NCBI GenBank assembly: GCA_022539475.1
Contig: VCMS01000361.1
Coordinates: 1 to 64,000 of the forward strand
Direction: 5' to 3'
Origin: Gracilaria domingensis
Lineage: Eukaryota > Rhodophyta > Florideophyceae > Gracilariales > Gracilariaceae
Length of the DNA stretch: 64,000 nucleotides
Shown here piece after piece: positions 1 to 12,201 of this stretch. Made by a program: the position numbers and the translations under genes. The notes beneath the pieces were generated by a model. It was given only the letters and a program-made list of their open reading frames with translations, ran no database searches and was not told where the DNA came from. The stretch's first letter is position 1. Each line of letters begins with the position of its first letter.

Positions 1-2949
1 ACTTCTTCAACATTCTCGCTCTTAACAGTGCTGCTGGAGGCGCTGGTGTCTCGTCGACGATGCTTTGAAATACTGATCGCGTCGGCTTGAAACGGTCTGC
101 AAGCGACCCTGGAAGCCCCCTACGTAAGTGACATGTTCCTTGTCGTTCCTCTTCCTTGGATGCGTCGGGAGGCTCGGCTCTACTTTTTGCGTGTCCTGGG
201 ATTTGGCCACCCCTCTTCGAATCGAATCTACGTGTGCGGCGGGGGGTATCATCTCCATACTCCCAGTTTTCCCGATATAGGTGTGAATTGTGTGAGGAGG
301 ACAGAATCACCTTATGGCGTCAGCCTGATGTATACGATCGATAAATACTGGATCGATGAGGAAGTCTCGGCTGACCATCCGATATCTTCTGTTATTAACA
401 GACAAGCATCGCTCCTTATCGGAATGGATGAGAATCTTTGCTCGTGGTGGAGGTAGACCTTCTCATTGCATTCTTCATTGTCGAGACTGGTCTTCGGTTT
501 TCGTCTGGCTGCTTCAAGTCTCTTTCCGCTTCCTTATTCAATACTTCTGTGTTGAGGCAGCACTGGGTTCCCCTTCTTATTTGGGTGATCGTTCAACTCC
601 TGAAAATTTCCCACAATGATCTCGGATGGATGCGAGCCAACTTGAGGGCTGACGTCCGCCGGTCAATCCTTTGCTTATATGCAATGGCGGACTAGAGCAT
701 AGCCGACGTGTCCGGTTGCCTTCGTGGAAGTATAGAAAGTTAAGGTCTGTCTTCCTCCTGATCATTTCCTCACTTTTCGGTGAGGAGTAAGAGTCGGAGG
801 CTGACTGAAGTCTTTCTATCTGTCCGTAATGTGCATTTTCCTCAACAAAGACTTCATCAGGTGCCGATCGTTAGTCCAGTTGCAATACGGTGCTCGTCAC
901 CATCGACCGCATGGAGAACTTGCCTGAGTCGCCAACGGTCGCAAACAAGCTTGCAAAGATTCAAGCGGTAGGGCACTACAATTATGAGTGAAAGGGGGGG
1001 TTCTCCAACGACCTAAGAAGTCAAAGGTGCTCGCAGAGATGCCGAATACTACTGGTATATCTTGTACTGCGCACCTCGGACGCAAGGATTTTCGTCCCGT
1101 CAGCAACAATGATCCTCCGGCCTGAAGGCCTTAGTTCAAGAGACAACCTTTGGCTAAAAGCGATCGACATCAAATTGGGGATTGCGCCTGAATCCAGCAA
1201 CGCCTGGCACACGTCCCGTATACCGCCACATTAACCACTTTTAGGGATGGAGCAGCGCCGGAGCCTGAGCGAGTGCTACTTTCTTACCACTGAAGCTCCC
1301 GGAAAAGAATCCGACGAAGATCTTTCTTAGCGTTGTCAGCGTCTCCCCGAGCTAACTGACCAAACGTAATCCCAGTTGGGGCTTTAGCAAGCTCTTCATA
1401 AACGTTGTACTTAGCGATATGCTCCTGGATCTTAATCTTCTTAGGCTTGGCCTTCGGCTTGCTAGTTGAAGTCTTTCGCGCTTTCGATGGTGCCTTCGAG
1501 ATTCTTCTTGGTGGCTTAGCCACGGCTCCAGCATCCTGGCTTTGGGGAAACATCACAGGTGAGATGCCTGGAAGGGTAGTGGTGCGGGGCTGCTTTGGCA
1601 GAGGGTTACCGTCTGAGTCTCTTTTCGTCGTAGTCACGACATCATCATCGTCAGAGTCATTGATAACCACTGACACAGGGTTTTCCTCAGACCTGATCCG
1701 CACGTTCTTTTCCTTTAAAGCCCTCTCCACGCCCGACTCGGACTTGACACCTTCAAAGGACACGTTAGAGCCTGGTTCCGCCTTAGGCTTGGACCAACAA
1801 GTCGTTACGGAGTGACCGATCCTTCCGCAGCCACCGCAGCGCGTGTTGCGATGCGGGTTCAGTTCGCAACGGTTTGCAAAGTGACCAGGCTGGTGACAGT
1901 AGGAGCAAGTCTGCTCCTTCTCTTGACGAGGCCCTGCCGCTTGAGTCTTCTTTACGAGGAGGTGAAGCTCCGCCATTTGCTCAGCCAGTCGCTCAACCTT
2001 GTCTTCAAGTGGCGCTGCACTCGGGCGTGCGGCTTTCGTCTTCGAGGTCCTCTGTAACATTTGCTTCGGTGGTGGAAGCGCGCTCAATGCGCCGTAGGAG
2101 CCCAGCGCTTTCCTTCCTGCTACAAAGGATCTCACCAAGCCCTTGAGAGCGTCGTAAGTGTCCGCTCCGCGGAAGATGATAAATTGGGCTAGATCGGCAT
2201 ACTCCATAGCGGCATTACGTAGAAGGCCACACTTCGCCTTCTCGTTGAAGCCTGCTAACTCATAATAAGCACCCATCTTCTTCAATGATCCCAATAGATC
2301 CCCATAATCTAGACGAGCAGTGACAGCGCAACGAATTTGCTCTTCAGGCTCATCAGTGGCCCCAAAGCGCTCAATGAGGGCCTGCTTCACACCAGCGTAT
2401 TCTCGGGCCTCACTCGTAAGCGAACCGTTCATAGCGTAGGTATCGTAATAAAAGTTAAAGGCCTCTCCTTCTAGAAACCCAAGAAGCCTCACTGCGCGCT
2501 CACCATCATCCATACCAACGTTGGCCACGTTCTCGAAATAGAAGAGAAACTTTCGGACATCCATAGAAGTCCCATTGAAAGACATGACTGGTTCACTCGG
2601 AACTGGGCCCTGCTGGGGGTACCATGTGGACGCCATTTTTGTGGACGAATGGCGCGGGTGGTGACAACCCAACTGCAGAAACGAAAACCAGGGGGTACCA
2701 GCCGTCGTGCTGTTGTTGACGGCAACGTAGCGTTCTGTTGTTGCTAGCGTATGGTAGGCAGCAAAGATCAGCAGCCCTGTGACAGCAAACTAGAGTAGTC
2801 CACAGCTGGGCGGGGAGCGAAAGAACGCAAAGGGTGCGCAAACGTCAACCTAAGTTCGTCGGAACTGGGTACTGGTAGTTGCAAGCGACGGCGTAGAAGT
2901 GCAAGCGAGCCCAAGACAGGGCAGCACGACTAGCCGCGTAGAGACGAGT
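1..2949 (-). mobile_element. Ty3/gypsy element, partial internal region (first copy)
   Basis: This is the 5' half, on the minus strand, of the internal region of a Ty3/gypsy LTR element, cut by the window edge. It carries the gag start (about 2,636) with two CCHC zinc knuckles and runs on toward the protease region. From about 1,250 to 2,949 it is almost identical to 9,280-10,979 of the second copy. The first 1.2 kb aligns to about 8,100-9,280 but with many small length differences. It is broken (many breaks in the first 1.2 kb, otherwise near-clean). It is followed directly by the LTR at 2,950, so it shares that LTR with the next element. Confidence 0.85.
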
Positions 2950-4170
2950 TGTGAAGCGGGAGACCAAGCCGCTCACTGTTGGGTTGAATGTAGGAAGGTT
3001 GATGGCAAGGGGGAGCAAACTGCTCTGAAGGGTGGTGGGGGTTTGCCAAAGGAAGTGTGTGTGAGGTCGTCAAGGTGGTCTGCCCCCTCCAGATTTTGGA
3101 GACCATCGCTCTTCGGAGGGGGTTTATATAAAGAAATGAGCCATTGAATAATCTCAAAGAATGCATACTAGTCGTATTTCTAATCTAAGGGTTCACTACT
3201 TACTACTTGTATATTTATGTCTTGTGTGGGTTTCTTGATTGGTTCCTCCCACAACTGCTGTTTCGATGCGGTCATAACCACCTGGCCATAATGAGTCTCT
3301 TGACCGTCTCTTTATAGACGCGAAGCAGCTTCTCATTGAGACAGGTCAGGTCGCGTGTGCCTTCCATTCCACAGAAAAGTTGTCCGAAATTCCATTAGTT
3401 TTGCCCGAATCGATGAGTCGTTTCCATTTGATTGGTGACATGTAAGGTTATCCCCTTGTTGACAAGTAATAATTCCTTTCCATGGGACATGTCACCGACA
3501 TGTCCTCAGCTGTTTTGTTCGTAATGGTTTGTCAACAAGACATTAATTCCTTCCCAACAATTTCTTGTTGAAAATTAATCACTTTCCCTAATTAATTGTC
3601 AGTTCCTTCCCAATGCATTGGTGAACTAATGTCTCAGGTGCACCCAGTAAATTGCCACGTGGCCACCACTCTGTCAACTGCTGAGTGGTGCTGCACATAT
3701 ACCTGCATCACGCCATCCGACTGTCTTCGTCACCTTGCAGACATCCCACCGAGTCGCTGCAGCCACCCTTGCACCTATCGTTCATCCTGCCACCTCCCAT
3801 GCCACCCCGTACCCGCTCAGTCCTCGATGTAGAGGCAGAGGAGGCCTCCATCGTGGACGAGATTCACGAAATTCTCTTCAACGTCACGTACGATTACCGC
3901 ACGGGCTACATTGCTGGCTTCCGCGACGCCGTTTTCAGGATCCGCGCCGCGCTACAGGAGCTAATTCGCGCCGCCGAATCCGTAGGAACTGGAGACGTAC
4001 CGTTGACTCGTATTACCTTGAATGGTGTGCGTCGTATTCAGCGTTGAGTCCGCCGTAATTGCTTGATACTGAGGGCTTCCTGCTGCTTCTAGTAAAAATC
4101 TGCTTTCTTTGCGTAACGGACGCTCCTCTTCAATGCTTCTTCACACGCCCTTCTGCGCTGCATCTTCACA
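2950..4170 (-). repeat. Shared LTR of the tandem Ty3/gypsy pair
   Basis: The sequence from 2,950 to 4,170 recurs at 10,980-12,201 with fewer than about ten differences by eye, so the elements are young. Read on the minus strand the LTR starts TGTGAAG at 4,170 and a CTTCACA ends it at 2,950, giving a 7-bp terminal inverted repeat. The 4,170 edge is firm because similarity stops there and a purine-rich tract precedes it. The 2,950 edge is inferred from the terminal repeat and from a TATA-like TATATAAA (3,123-3,130, minus) about 170 bp inside. No tRNA primer site abuts the 2,950 edge, so that edge could be wrong. Confidence 0.75.
3799..4047 (+). CDS. Small open frame inside the LTR, antisense to the element
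   Basis: An 82-codon frame starting MPPRTRSV lies on the strand opposite to gag-pol, wholly inside the LTR. Its middle (EIHEILFNVTYDYRTGYIA) looks like an ordinary amphipathic alpha-helical protein rather than noise. The same frame is open in the other LTR at 11,830-12,078, but the LTRs are so similar that this is weak evidence of selection. I recognise no family. It may be chance. Confidence 0.25.
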   Translation: MPPRTRSVLDVEAEEASIVDEIHEILFNVTYDYRTGYIAGFRDAVFRIRAALQELIRAAESVGTGDVPLTRITLNGVRRIQR

Positions 4171-4181
4171 CACTCCCCACC
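4171..4181 (-). promoter_or_regulatory. Polypurine tract of the Ty3/gypsy element
   Basis: On the minus strand GGTGGGGAG lies just before the LTR start TGTGAAG at 4,170. This is where LTR elements prime plus-strand DNA synthesis, and it fixes that LTR edge. Confidence 0.6.
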
Positions 4182-4219
4182 TAAGCGGTCGCTTCGCCTG
4201 GGCGGCCGTGAATTAGATC

Positions 4220-7200
4220 TTACATCGTATTTCCCAAAGCTCCGGTGCGCGAAACTTCTTCAGTGGTGTATAGGAACGGATATGGAGGCTCTGGGTAGTC
4301 GGGGTCTGGATTGAAGTCCACAATGAACTCCTCCCGTTGTCCGATAAGTCGGATGTAGTCCACCACTTGTTCTTCATGTGTTGCAGCTGGCGGGAGGTGA
4401 CCATATTTTCCGACCACATAATGATAGAGAAGGAATATGGTTCGATCAGCGCCAAGTCTCGTCATTTGTGGGTGTAGCCTTCGTGCCAACCTTCCCAGCA
4501 TTTCATGAGAACGTCTTGTGATGTACTGACCATATACATGGTGTACGCTAAGGCAGAGATGGAAGCAGTTCCAGACAACCCTGTGCTTCTCCCAATCTTC
4601 ACAATCCAATGGCGCAAGCCAGTCTTCTAGTGTACGACCACCGACTTCCAGAGTTAGATAATCTACTTCTGGGTTGCGAACTTCGTAGTCGACAACAATT
4701 GGCATTGCAACCATGTCAAGTGCATGAATCACTTCTTGTCGCAAGGTCCTTGGTCGCTCGTAATAGGGTTTGAGTCTCCTTGCGTGTATGCCTCTTCGGG
4801 ACATGCGGCGATGCGGAGAGATGAGGTAGTACCGAGGGTGACTTGCACGAATAATATGACAAGGGCCATAGAACTTTGAGATAAACGACGGCCACTTGAT
4901 TCCGGGATTCATAGCTCCTGCTCGCATGACTAGGACCTGGTCTCCCACTGCAAACCTATGGCCATAGCGTCCTTCGTTCCTTCGCGCGGGTTGCCTATCG
5001 ACGCGAGTGGCCCTACCGATTGCGGCTGCTTGAAGTTCTGTAATTCTGTTTGCCGGGGAGGCCGAAGTTATGAACGGAGGAGGATCGGTATGGTGCATGC
5101 GAGGGTAGACCCCGTATAGCAGCTCAAAAGGGGAGTACCCCTCAGTCATTTGACGAGTTCTGTACCCGAATAAAACATCAGGCAATGCTTCATCCCAGCC
5201 AACGCTTTTCTCACGAATGATCTTGCTTAGTGACCTCTTAATGGTTCCCACCATCCTTTCTGCTCGTCCATTTGACATCGGTGCGTACGCTAGAACAGGT
5301 TTGAGCGAGATACCGTGCTCCCACATGTATTCTTGCACCGTAGCCGCTAGAAAAGATGTTGCATTATCAGATATGATGACACGTGGGTAACCGAAGGGGG
5401 CAACAATCTCTTGCTTCACAAATCTTAGGACTTCAGCCGCTGTGGCGTTCTTCGTAGCTAGAGCGACAGGCCATCCTGTTAAATGCTCCACTCCTATCAG
5501 AAGGAACCGATTACCATTGCGAGTGGGGCGGAACGGTCAGGCGAAATCGATAGAAAATGTGTCGAAAACATTTGTAAGTGAGGCCCGCTGACCAGCGCGA
5601 TAAGCTAGAAAGGCGCCCATGAATTGGCATCCGTTACAGCTCCTGACATATTCAGAGACTTCAAAGCGCATAGTGGGCCACCAAAATCTAGTAGAGAGAT
5701 GTTTCATGGTTGCCTTGAAGTCCCAGTGCCCCACATCATCATAGAAGGTTCGAATGATTTGGATCCTTTCGGATACATTGGGGACGAGCCTTAGCCAACC
5801 ACCCATTCTGCGATAAAGGCCTCCATCCCAGACTGTAAACTTCTTTGCGTTGCGTTTGATTGCAGCCCTAATTTTGGGGTCCTCTTCGTCGATCGCCATG
5901 TGGTTCAAGTGCCGTGCGATGTTGGCATAGTAAGGCTCTAAGCCATTGAACGCGTCAGTAACTGGGGCGGCCACGGCAGCTGAGTTCTCATATTTGTTCA
6001 TGGCAAAGCGAGAAAGGTAGTCCGCTGCGTGGTTCTTGTCGCCAGCACGATAGACGATTTCGAACTCATACTCAGCCAAGAAGTCCAACCATCTGGCCAG
6101 CCGACCGTGCATATCTTTCTTTGTGAACGCATATTTTAAAGCCTGGTGGTCCGTGACCAACTGAAAGGGCTGAGAACCAAGTAGGTACATTCTGAACTTC
6201 TTCAACGCAAAGACAACAGCTAAGGCTTCTTGTTCACATACTGAATACCTTTTCTCTGTTGCCGTCATGGTTCTGCTCGCGTATTGTAGCGGATGAAAGT
6301 TCCCATCTGACTTCTTTTGCGCCAGAACAGCACCCAGTGCGACTGAGGAAGCATCTGTTTCAACGCGGAATGGAGAGTCAAAGTCGGGAAAAGCCAAGAC
6401 GGGGGGTGTCGTGAGTTTCTGCTTCAACTCATTGAAAGCCTTGAGCATTTCATCAGTGAACTCTAGTCTTCCCTTACCCGAGGTGGAGGCATGCAGGACC
6501 GACGAGGTCTCGGCAAAATGCGTAATAAATCGTCGGTAGTAGCCCGCAAGGCCCAGGAAGCTTCTTAGCTCGGTAACTGTCCTTGGCACTGGAGCATTTG
6601 GAATGGCCTCGACCTTTCCTGCATCCACAGACACACCAGTCTCTTCCACAACATGCCCTAGCAGCTTGATCTTTGGTTGAGCGAACTCGCACTTGGAAAT
6701 CTTCAGTTTTAGACCATGCGACGAGATAGTTTTCAGCACAGTTCCAACATGTTCGAAGTGCTCCTCAAGGCCTTTGGAAAATATTACCACATCATCAACA
6801 TAGACCCGAGCAAACTCACAGCGATTGAGGATCGAGTCCATCATACGTTGGAACGTGGATGGCGCGTTCATGAGCCCAAACGGCATGACTTCAAACTGGT
6901 ACGTGCCCTGCATACAGACAAAAGTGGTCATCTCTTTGCACTTCTGTGACATGCGGATCTGCCAATATCCTGAGAATAGGTCAAGAGTCGTGAAGAAGGA
7001 GGCTCCCCGAATATCGTCAAATATCTGTTCCATGCGAGGCAACGGCCACCGATCGGCTTTCATGACCCTGTTCAACGACCTATAGTCTACGCAGAACCTA
7101 GGCTTCCCGTCCTTCTTAGTAGCTATGACAACGGGAAAAGACCAGGGGGATGTACAAGGCTTGATGATACCTGCTGATAGCATCTTTTCAACCTCTTTCC

Positions 7201-10200
7201 TAACCACTTCATCATGCTTTGGTGGCAGGCGTCTTACTCGAGAGTATATGGGTGTATCGACAGTGAGTGAGAACTCGTGCATCACGGGGACATCGGAGGG
7301 GCGCAGATCATACAAAGACCAGGCTACGACATCCAGGTCGAGCAACGTGGCTAGCAACTTCTGTTGTGCCTCAAGAGGTAAGTGCGATACTCTCTCAAGG
7401 ATAATTGCCCTTTGATCCGCATCCGGATGATAGTCTCTTCTGTCAAAGGTCCTACCATCTCCGTCCCGAGCAATGGGATCCAGTAATGAGAACTCAGCCT
7501 GGGAGGTAAGGCAGTTTGCTTCAACCCTTTTCTCACTATCGTCAACCCCATGTGGACCCTGCTGTTTGCTAGATTGCTCTTCATCGCTCGATGCTTTGGA
7601 GGGATGTCTAGCATTAAGAGGTGGTTGCGAGGGGCCTGGCCGCAACCCGGTGCTTCCCGAGCTGCCAATGGCTTGCGTCTGAAATTCCTCTTGAGGAAGC
7701 TCTTCCTCCAAGGCGATTACAAGAAGGCCCTCGTCATCCTCCTCCAGCTTTCCCATACGATTAAAGGGCATGTTGTGTTGCCCTAAGTGCGGAGGATGTG
7801 CAGGATCGGGAACGGGGTACCGTATTTCAACCCGTACGACCAAAAAGTCGCTAACAAGCTCGCCTTCTTCAAATGGTAACAGCTTGACTTCGTCCTTGAT
7901 GGGGATAGTGAGGACTGGGTCCCGATAGAGAGACGTATCAGCGATCTCAACCTCTTCGGGGGAGGAGTCTTCCTCTTCTGCAATTTCTTCATGATCTTCC
8001 TCATGATCTACTTCATCACCTACTTCATTATTCACTTCATCATCTACTTCTTCATCTGCATCTTCTTCTTCATCTCCTTCGACTTCATCTTCATGGTGTA
8101 CAACTTCTTCAACATTCTCGCTCTTATCAGGCTGCTGGACGCTGGTGTCCGTCGACGAGCTTTGGAAAGACGATGGATTCGGATGACGGTCGTCAACAGA
8201 CCCCTGGAGCCCCACGTAAGTGACATGTTCTTGTCGTTCCTCTCCTTGGGATGCGTCGGGAGGGTCTCGCTCACTTTGCGTGTCTGGGATTGGCCACCCC
8301 TCTTCGAATCGAACTACGTGTGCGGCGAGGGGATCCACCTCCAGTACTCCCATGTTCCCATAAGGTAGTTGAGATGTGTGAGGATGGACAGAATCACCAG
8401 GCGCCAGCTGAGGGTAACGACGATAAAATCGGACGATGAGGTAGTCCGGCTGACCATCCGGATCTTCCGGTATTAACAAGACAACATCGCTCCTTATCGG
8501 AAGGACGAGACCTTGCTCGGGTGGAGGAGAACCTTCTTCATCATTCTCACTCGAACTGTCTTCGTTTTCGTCTGCTGCTTCAAGTCTTTCGCGCTCCTTA
8601 TCCAATACTTGTGGTTGAGGCAGCACGGGTTCCCCTTCTTCTTGGGTGACGTTCAACTCCTGAAAATCTTCCACATAATCTCGATGGAGCGAGACAACTG
8701 AGGGCTGACGTCCGCTCGGCAATCCTTGCTCATGATGCAAGGCGGACAGAGCATATGCCGACGTGTCCGGTTTGCCTTTCGGGAAGAAGAAAGTAGGTTC
8801 TGCTTCCTCCTGATCATCCTCACTTTCGGAGGAGAACGAGTCGGAGGCCGACGTGAAGTCTTCACTGTCCGTATGTGCCATTTCCTCAACAAAGTCTTCA
8901 TCAGGCCGATCGTAGTCCAGTGGCAAGACGGTGCTGTCACCATCGAACCGCATGGAGACTTGCTGAGTGCCAAGGTCCAAACAAGCTTGCAAAGATTCAA
9001 GCGTAGGGCACCCAATTATGACGTGAAAGGGGGGGTTCTCCACGACTAAGAAGTCCAAAGGTGCTCGCAGAGAGCCGAATACTACTGGTATATCTTGTAC
9101 TCGCCCTCGGACCAAGGATTTCGTCCCGTCAGCAACAATGATCCTCCGGCCTGAAGGCCTTAGTTCAAGAGACAACCTTTGGCTAAAAGCGATCGACATC
9201 AAATTGGGGATTGCGCCTGAATCCAGCAACGCCTGGCACACGGTCCCGTATACCGCCACATTAACCACTTTTAGGGATGGAGGCAGCGCCGGAGCCTGAG
9301 CGAGTGCTACTTTCTTACCACTGAAGCTCCCGGAAAGAATCCGACGAAGATCTTTCTTAGCGTTGTCAGCGTCTCCCCGAGCTAACTGACCAAACGTAAT
9401 CCCAGTTGGGGCTTTAGCAAGCTCTTCATAAACGTTGTACTTAGCGATATGCTCCTGGATCTTAATCTTCTTAGGCTTGGCCTTCGGCTTGCTAGTTGAA
9501 GTCTTTCGCGCTTTCGATGGTGCCTTCGAGATTCTTCTTGGTGGCTTAGCCACGGCTCCAGCATCCTGGCTTTGGGGAAACATCACAGGTGAGATGCCTG
9601 GAAGGGTAGTGGTGCGGGGCTGCTTTGGCAGAGGGTTACCGTCTGAGTCTCTTTTCGTCGTAGTCACGACATCATCATCGTCAGAGTCATTGATAACCAC
9701 TGACACAGGGTTTTCCTCAGACCTGATCCGCACGTTCTTTTCCTTTAAAGCCCTCTCCACGCCCGACTCGGACTTGACACCTTCAAAGGACACGTTAGAG
9801 CCTGGTTCCGCCTTAGGCTTGGACCAACAAGTCGTTACGGAGTGACCGATCCTTCCGCAGCCACCGCAGCGCGTGTTGCGATGCGGGTTCAGTTCGCAAC
9901 GGTTTGCAAAGTGACCAGGCTGGTGACAGTAGGAGCAAGTCTGCTCCTTCTCTTGACGAGGCCCTGCCGCTTGAGTCTTCTTTACGAGGAGGTGAAGCTC
10001 CGCCATTTGCTCAGCCAGTCGCTCAACCTTGTCTTCAAGTGGCGCTGCACTCGGGCGTGCGGCTTTCGTCTTCGAGGTCCTCTGTAACATTTGCTTCGGT
10101 GGTGGAAGCGCGCTCAATGCGCCGTAGGAGCCCAGCGCTTTCCTTCCTGCTACAAAGGATCTCACCAAGCCCTTGAGAGCGTCGTAAGTGTCCGCTCCGC

Positions 10201-10666
10201 GGAAGATGATAAATTGGGCTAGATCGGCATACTCCATAGCGGCATTACGTAGAAGGCCAAACTTCGCCTTCTCGTTGAAGCCTGCTAACTCATAATAAGC
10301 ACCCATCTTCTTCAATGATCCCAATAGATCCCCATAATCTAGACGAGCAGTGACAGCGCAACGAATTTGCTCTTCAGGCTCATCAGTGGCCCCAAAGCGC
10401 TCAATGAGGGCCTGCTTCACACCAGCGTATTCTCGGGCCTCACTCGTAAGCGAACCGTTCATAGCGTAGGTATCGTAATAAAAGTTAAAGGCCTCTCCTT
10501 CTAGAAACCCAAGAAGCCTCACTGCGCGCTCACCATCATCCATACCAACGTTGGCCACGTTCTCGAAATAGAAGAGAAACTTTCGGACATCCATAGAAGT
10601 CCCATTGAAAGACATGACTGGTTCACTCGGAACTGGGCCCTGCTGGGGGTACCATGTGGACGCCAT
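4220..10666 (-). pseudogene. gag-pol polyprotein of the Ty3/gypsy element
   Basis: The frame starts at an ATG at 10,664-10,666 (MASTWYPQQ). The first 430 or so residues are gag, ending in two CCHC knuckles (CSYCHQPGHFANRC and CGGCGRIGHSVTTC). A retropepsin motif (LLDSGA) follows near residue 500. Then comes an unusual spacer of several hundred residues, extremely rich in Glu and Asp. Next are a reverse transcriptase with YVDD, an RNase H (TDASSVALGAVLAQ), an H2C2 integrase finger and an integrase core with a C-terminal extension. gag and pol share one frame, as in many Ty3 elements of fungi and algae. About one break separates the integrase core from the rest. Confidence 0.9.
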
Positions 10667-11153
10667 TTTTGTGGACGAATGGCGCGGGTGGTGACAACCC
10701 AACTGCAGAAACGAAAACCAGGGGGTACCAGCCGTCGTGCTGTTGTTGACGGCAACGTAGCGTTCTGTTGTTGCTAGCGTATGGTAGGCAGCAAAGATCA
10801 GCAGCCCTGTGACAGCAAACTAGAGTAGTCCACAGCTGGGCGGGGAGCGAAAGAACGCAAAGGGTGCGCAAACGTCAACCTAAGTTCGTCGGAACTGGGT
10901 ACTGGTAGTTGCAAGCGACGGCGTAGAAGTGCAAGCGAGCCCAAGACAGGGCAGCACGACTAGCCGCGTAGAGACGAGTTGTGAAGCGGGAGACCAAGCC
11001 GCTCACTGTTGGGTTGAATGTAGGAAGGTTGATGGCAAGGGGGAGCAAACTGCTCTGAAGGGTGGTGGGGGTTTGCCAAAGGAAGTGTGTGTGAGGTCGT
11101 CAAGGTGGTCTGCCCCCTCCAGATTTTGGAGACCATCGCTCTTCGGAGGGGGG

Positions 11154-11161
11154 TTTATATA
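11154..11161 (-). promoter_or_regulatory. TATA box of the LTR promoter
   Basis: TATATAAA on the minus strand lies about 490 bp upstream of the gag start, in a GC-rich setting. It would place transcription start near 11,125, leaving an R-U5 of roughly 145 bp up to the proposed LTR edge at 10,980. Confidence 0.5.
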
Positions 11162-11829
11162 AAAAAATGAGCCATTGAATAATCTCAAAGAATGCATACT
11201 AGTCGTATTTCTAATCTAAGGGTTCACTACTTACTACTTGTATATTTATGTCTTGTGTGGGTTTCTTGATTGGTTCCTCCCACAACTGCTGTTTCGATGC
11301 GGTCATAACCACCTGGCCATAATGAGTCTCTTGACCGTCTCTTTATAGACGCGAAGCAGCTTCTCATTGAGACAGGTCAGGTCGCGTGTGCCTTCCATTC
11401 CACAGAAAAGTTGTCCGAAATTCCATTAGTTTTGCCCGAATCGATGAGTCGTTTCCATTTGATTGGTGACATGTAAGGTTATCCCCTTGTTGACAAGTAA
11501 TAATTCCTTTCCATGGGACATGTCACCGACATGTTCTCAGCTGTTTTGTTCGTAATGGTTTGTCAACAAGACATTAATTCCTTCCCAACAATTTCTTGTT
11601 GAAAATTAATCACTTTCCCTAATTAATTGTCAGTTCCTTCCCAATGCATTGGTGAACTAATGTCTCAGGTGCACCCAGTAAATTGCCACGTGGTCACCAC
11701 TCTGTCAACTGCTGAGTGGTGCTGCACATATACCTGCATCACGCCATCCGACTGTCTTCGTCACCTTGCAGACATCCCACCGAGTCGCTGCAGCCACCCT
11801 TGCACCTATCGTTCATCCTGCCACCTCCC

Positions 11830-12078
11830 ATGCCACCCCGTACCCGCTCAGTCCTCGATGTAGAGGCAGAGGAGGCCTCCATCGTGGACGAGATTCACGA
11901 AATTCTCTTCAACGTCACGTACGATTACCGCACGGGCTACATTGCTGGCTTCCGCGACGCCGTTTTCAGGATCCGCGCCGCGCTACAGGAGCTAATTCGC
12001 GCCGCCGAATCCGTAGGAACTGGAGACGTACCGTTGACTCGTATTACCTTGAATGGTGTGCGTCGTATTCAGCGTTGA
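11830..12078 (+). CDS. Small antisense open frame in the 5' LTR
   Basis: This is the same 82-codon frame as at 3,799-4,047, in the other LTR, on the strand opposite to gag-pol. No family is recognised, and chance is a real possibility. Confidence 0.25.
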   Translation: MPPRTRSVLDVEAEEASIVDEIHEILFNVTYDYRTGYIAGFRDAVFRIRAALQELIRAAESVGTGDVPLTRITLNGVRRIQR

Positions 12079-12201
12079 GTCCGCCGTAATTGCTTGATAC
12101 TGAGGGCTTCCTGCTGCTTCTAGTAAAAATCTGCTTTTTTTGCGTAACGGACGCTCCTCTTCAATGCTTCTCCACACGCTCTTCTGCGCTGCATCTTCAC
12201 A

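Larger units (their letters stand above)
2950..12201 (-). mobile_element. Ty3/gypsy LTR retrotransposon, nearly whole
   Basis: The element has LTRs at 2,950-4,170 and 10,980-12,201 and a 6.8-kb internal region, transcribed on the minus strand. The order gag, protease, reverse transcriptase, RNase H, integrase is diagnostic for Ty3/gypsy. The LTR similarity (over 99% by eye) means a recent insertion. It looks almost whole, with about one break in pol. Because its 3' LTR runs straight into another copy's internal DNA, no target-site duplication can be scored on that side. Confidence 0.9.
10980..12201 (-). repeat. 5' LTR of the Ty3/gypsy element
   Basis: This is the second LTR copy, ending at 12,201 (CATCTTCACA on the plus strand), where it meets unrelated flanking DNA. 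The flank begins AATGCATACTA, which also occurs inside the LTR at 11,191-11,201. Confidence 0.75.

Noticed and set aside
10700-10740. tRNA primer site TGGTACCCCCTGG near gag
   Set aside because: It starts with TGG as a primer site should, but lies about 240 bp from the proposed LTR edge with no LTR end beside it; kept only as a reason to doubt that edge.
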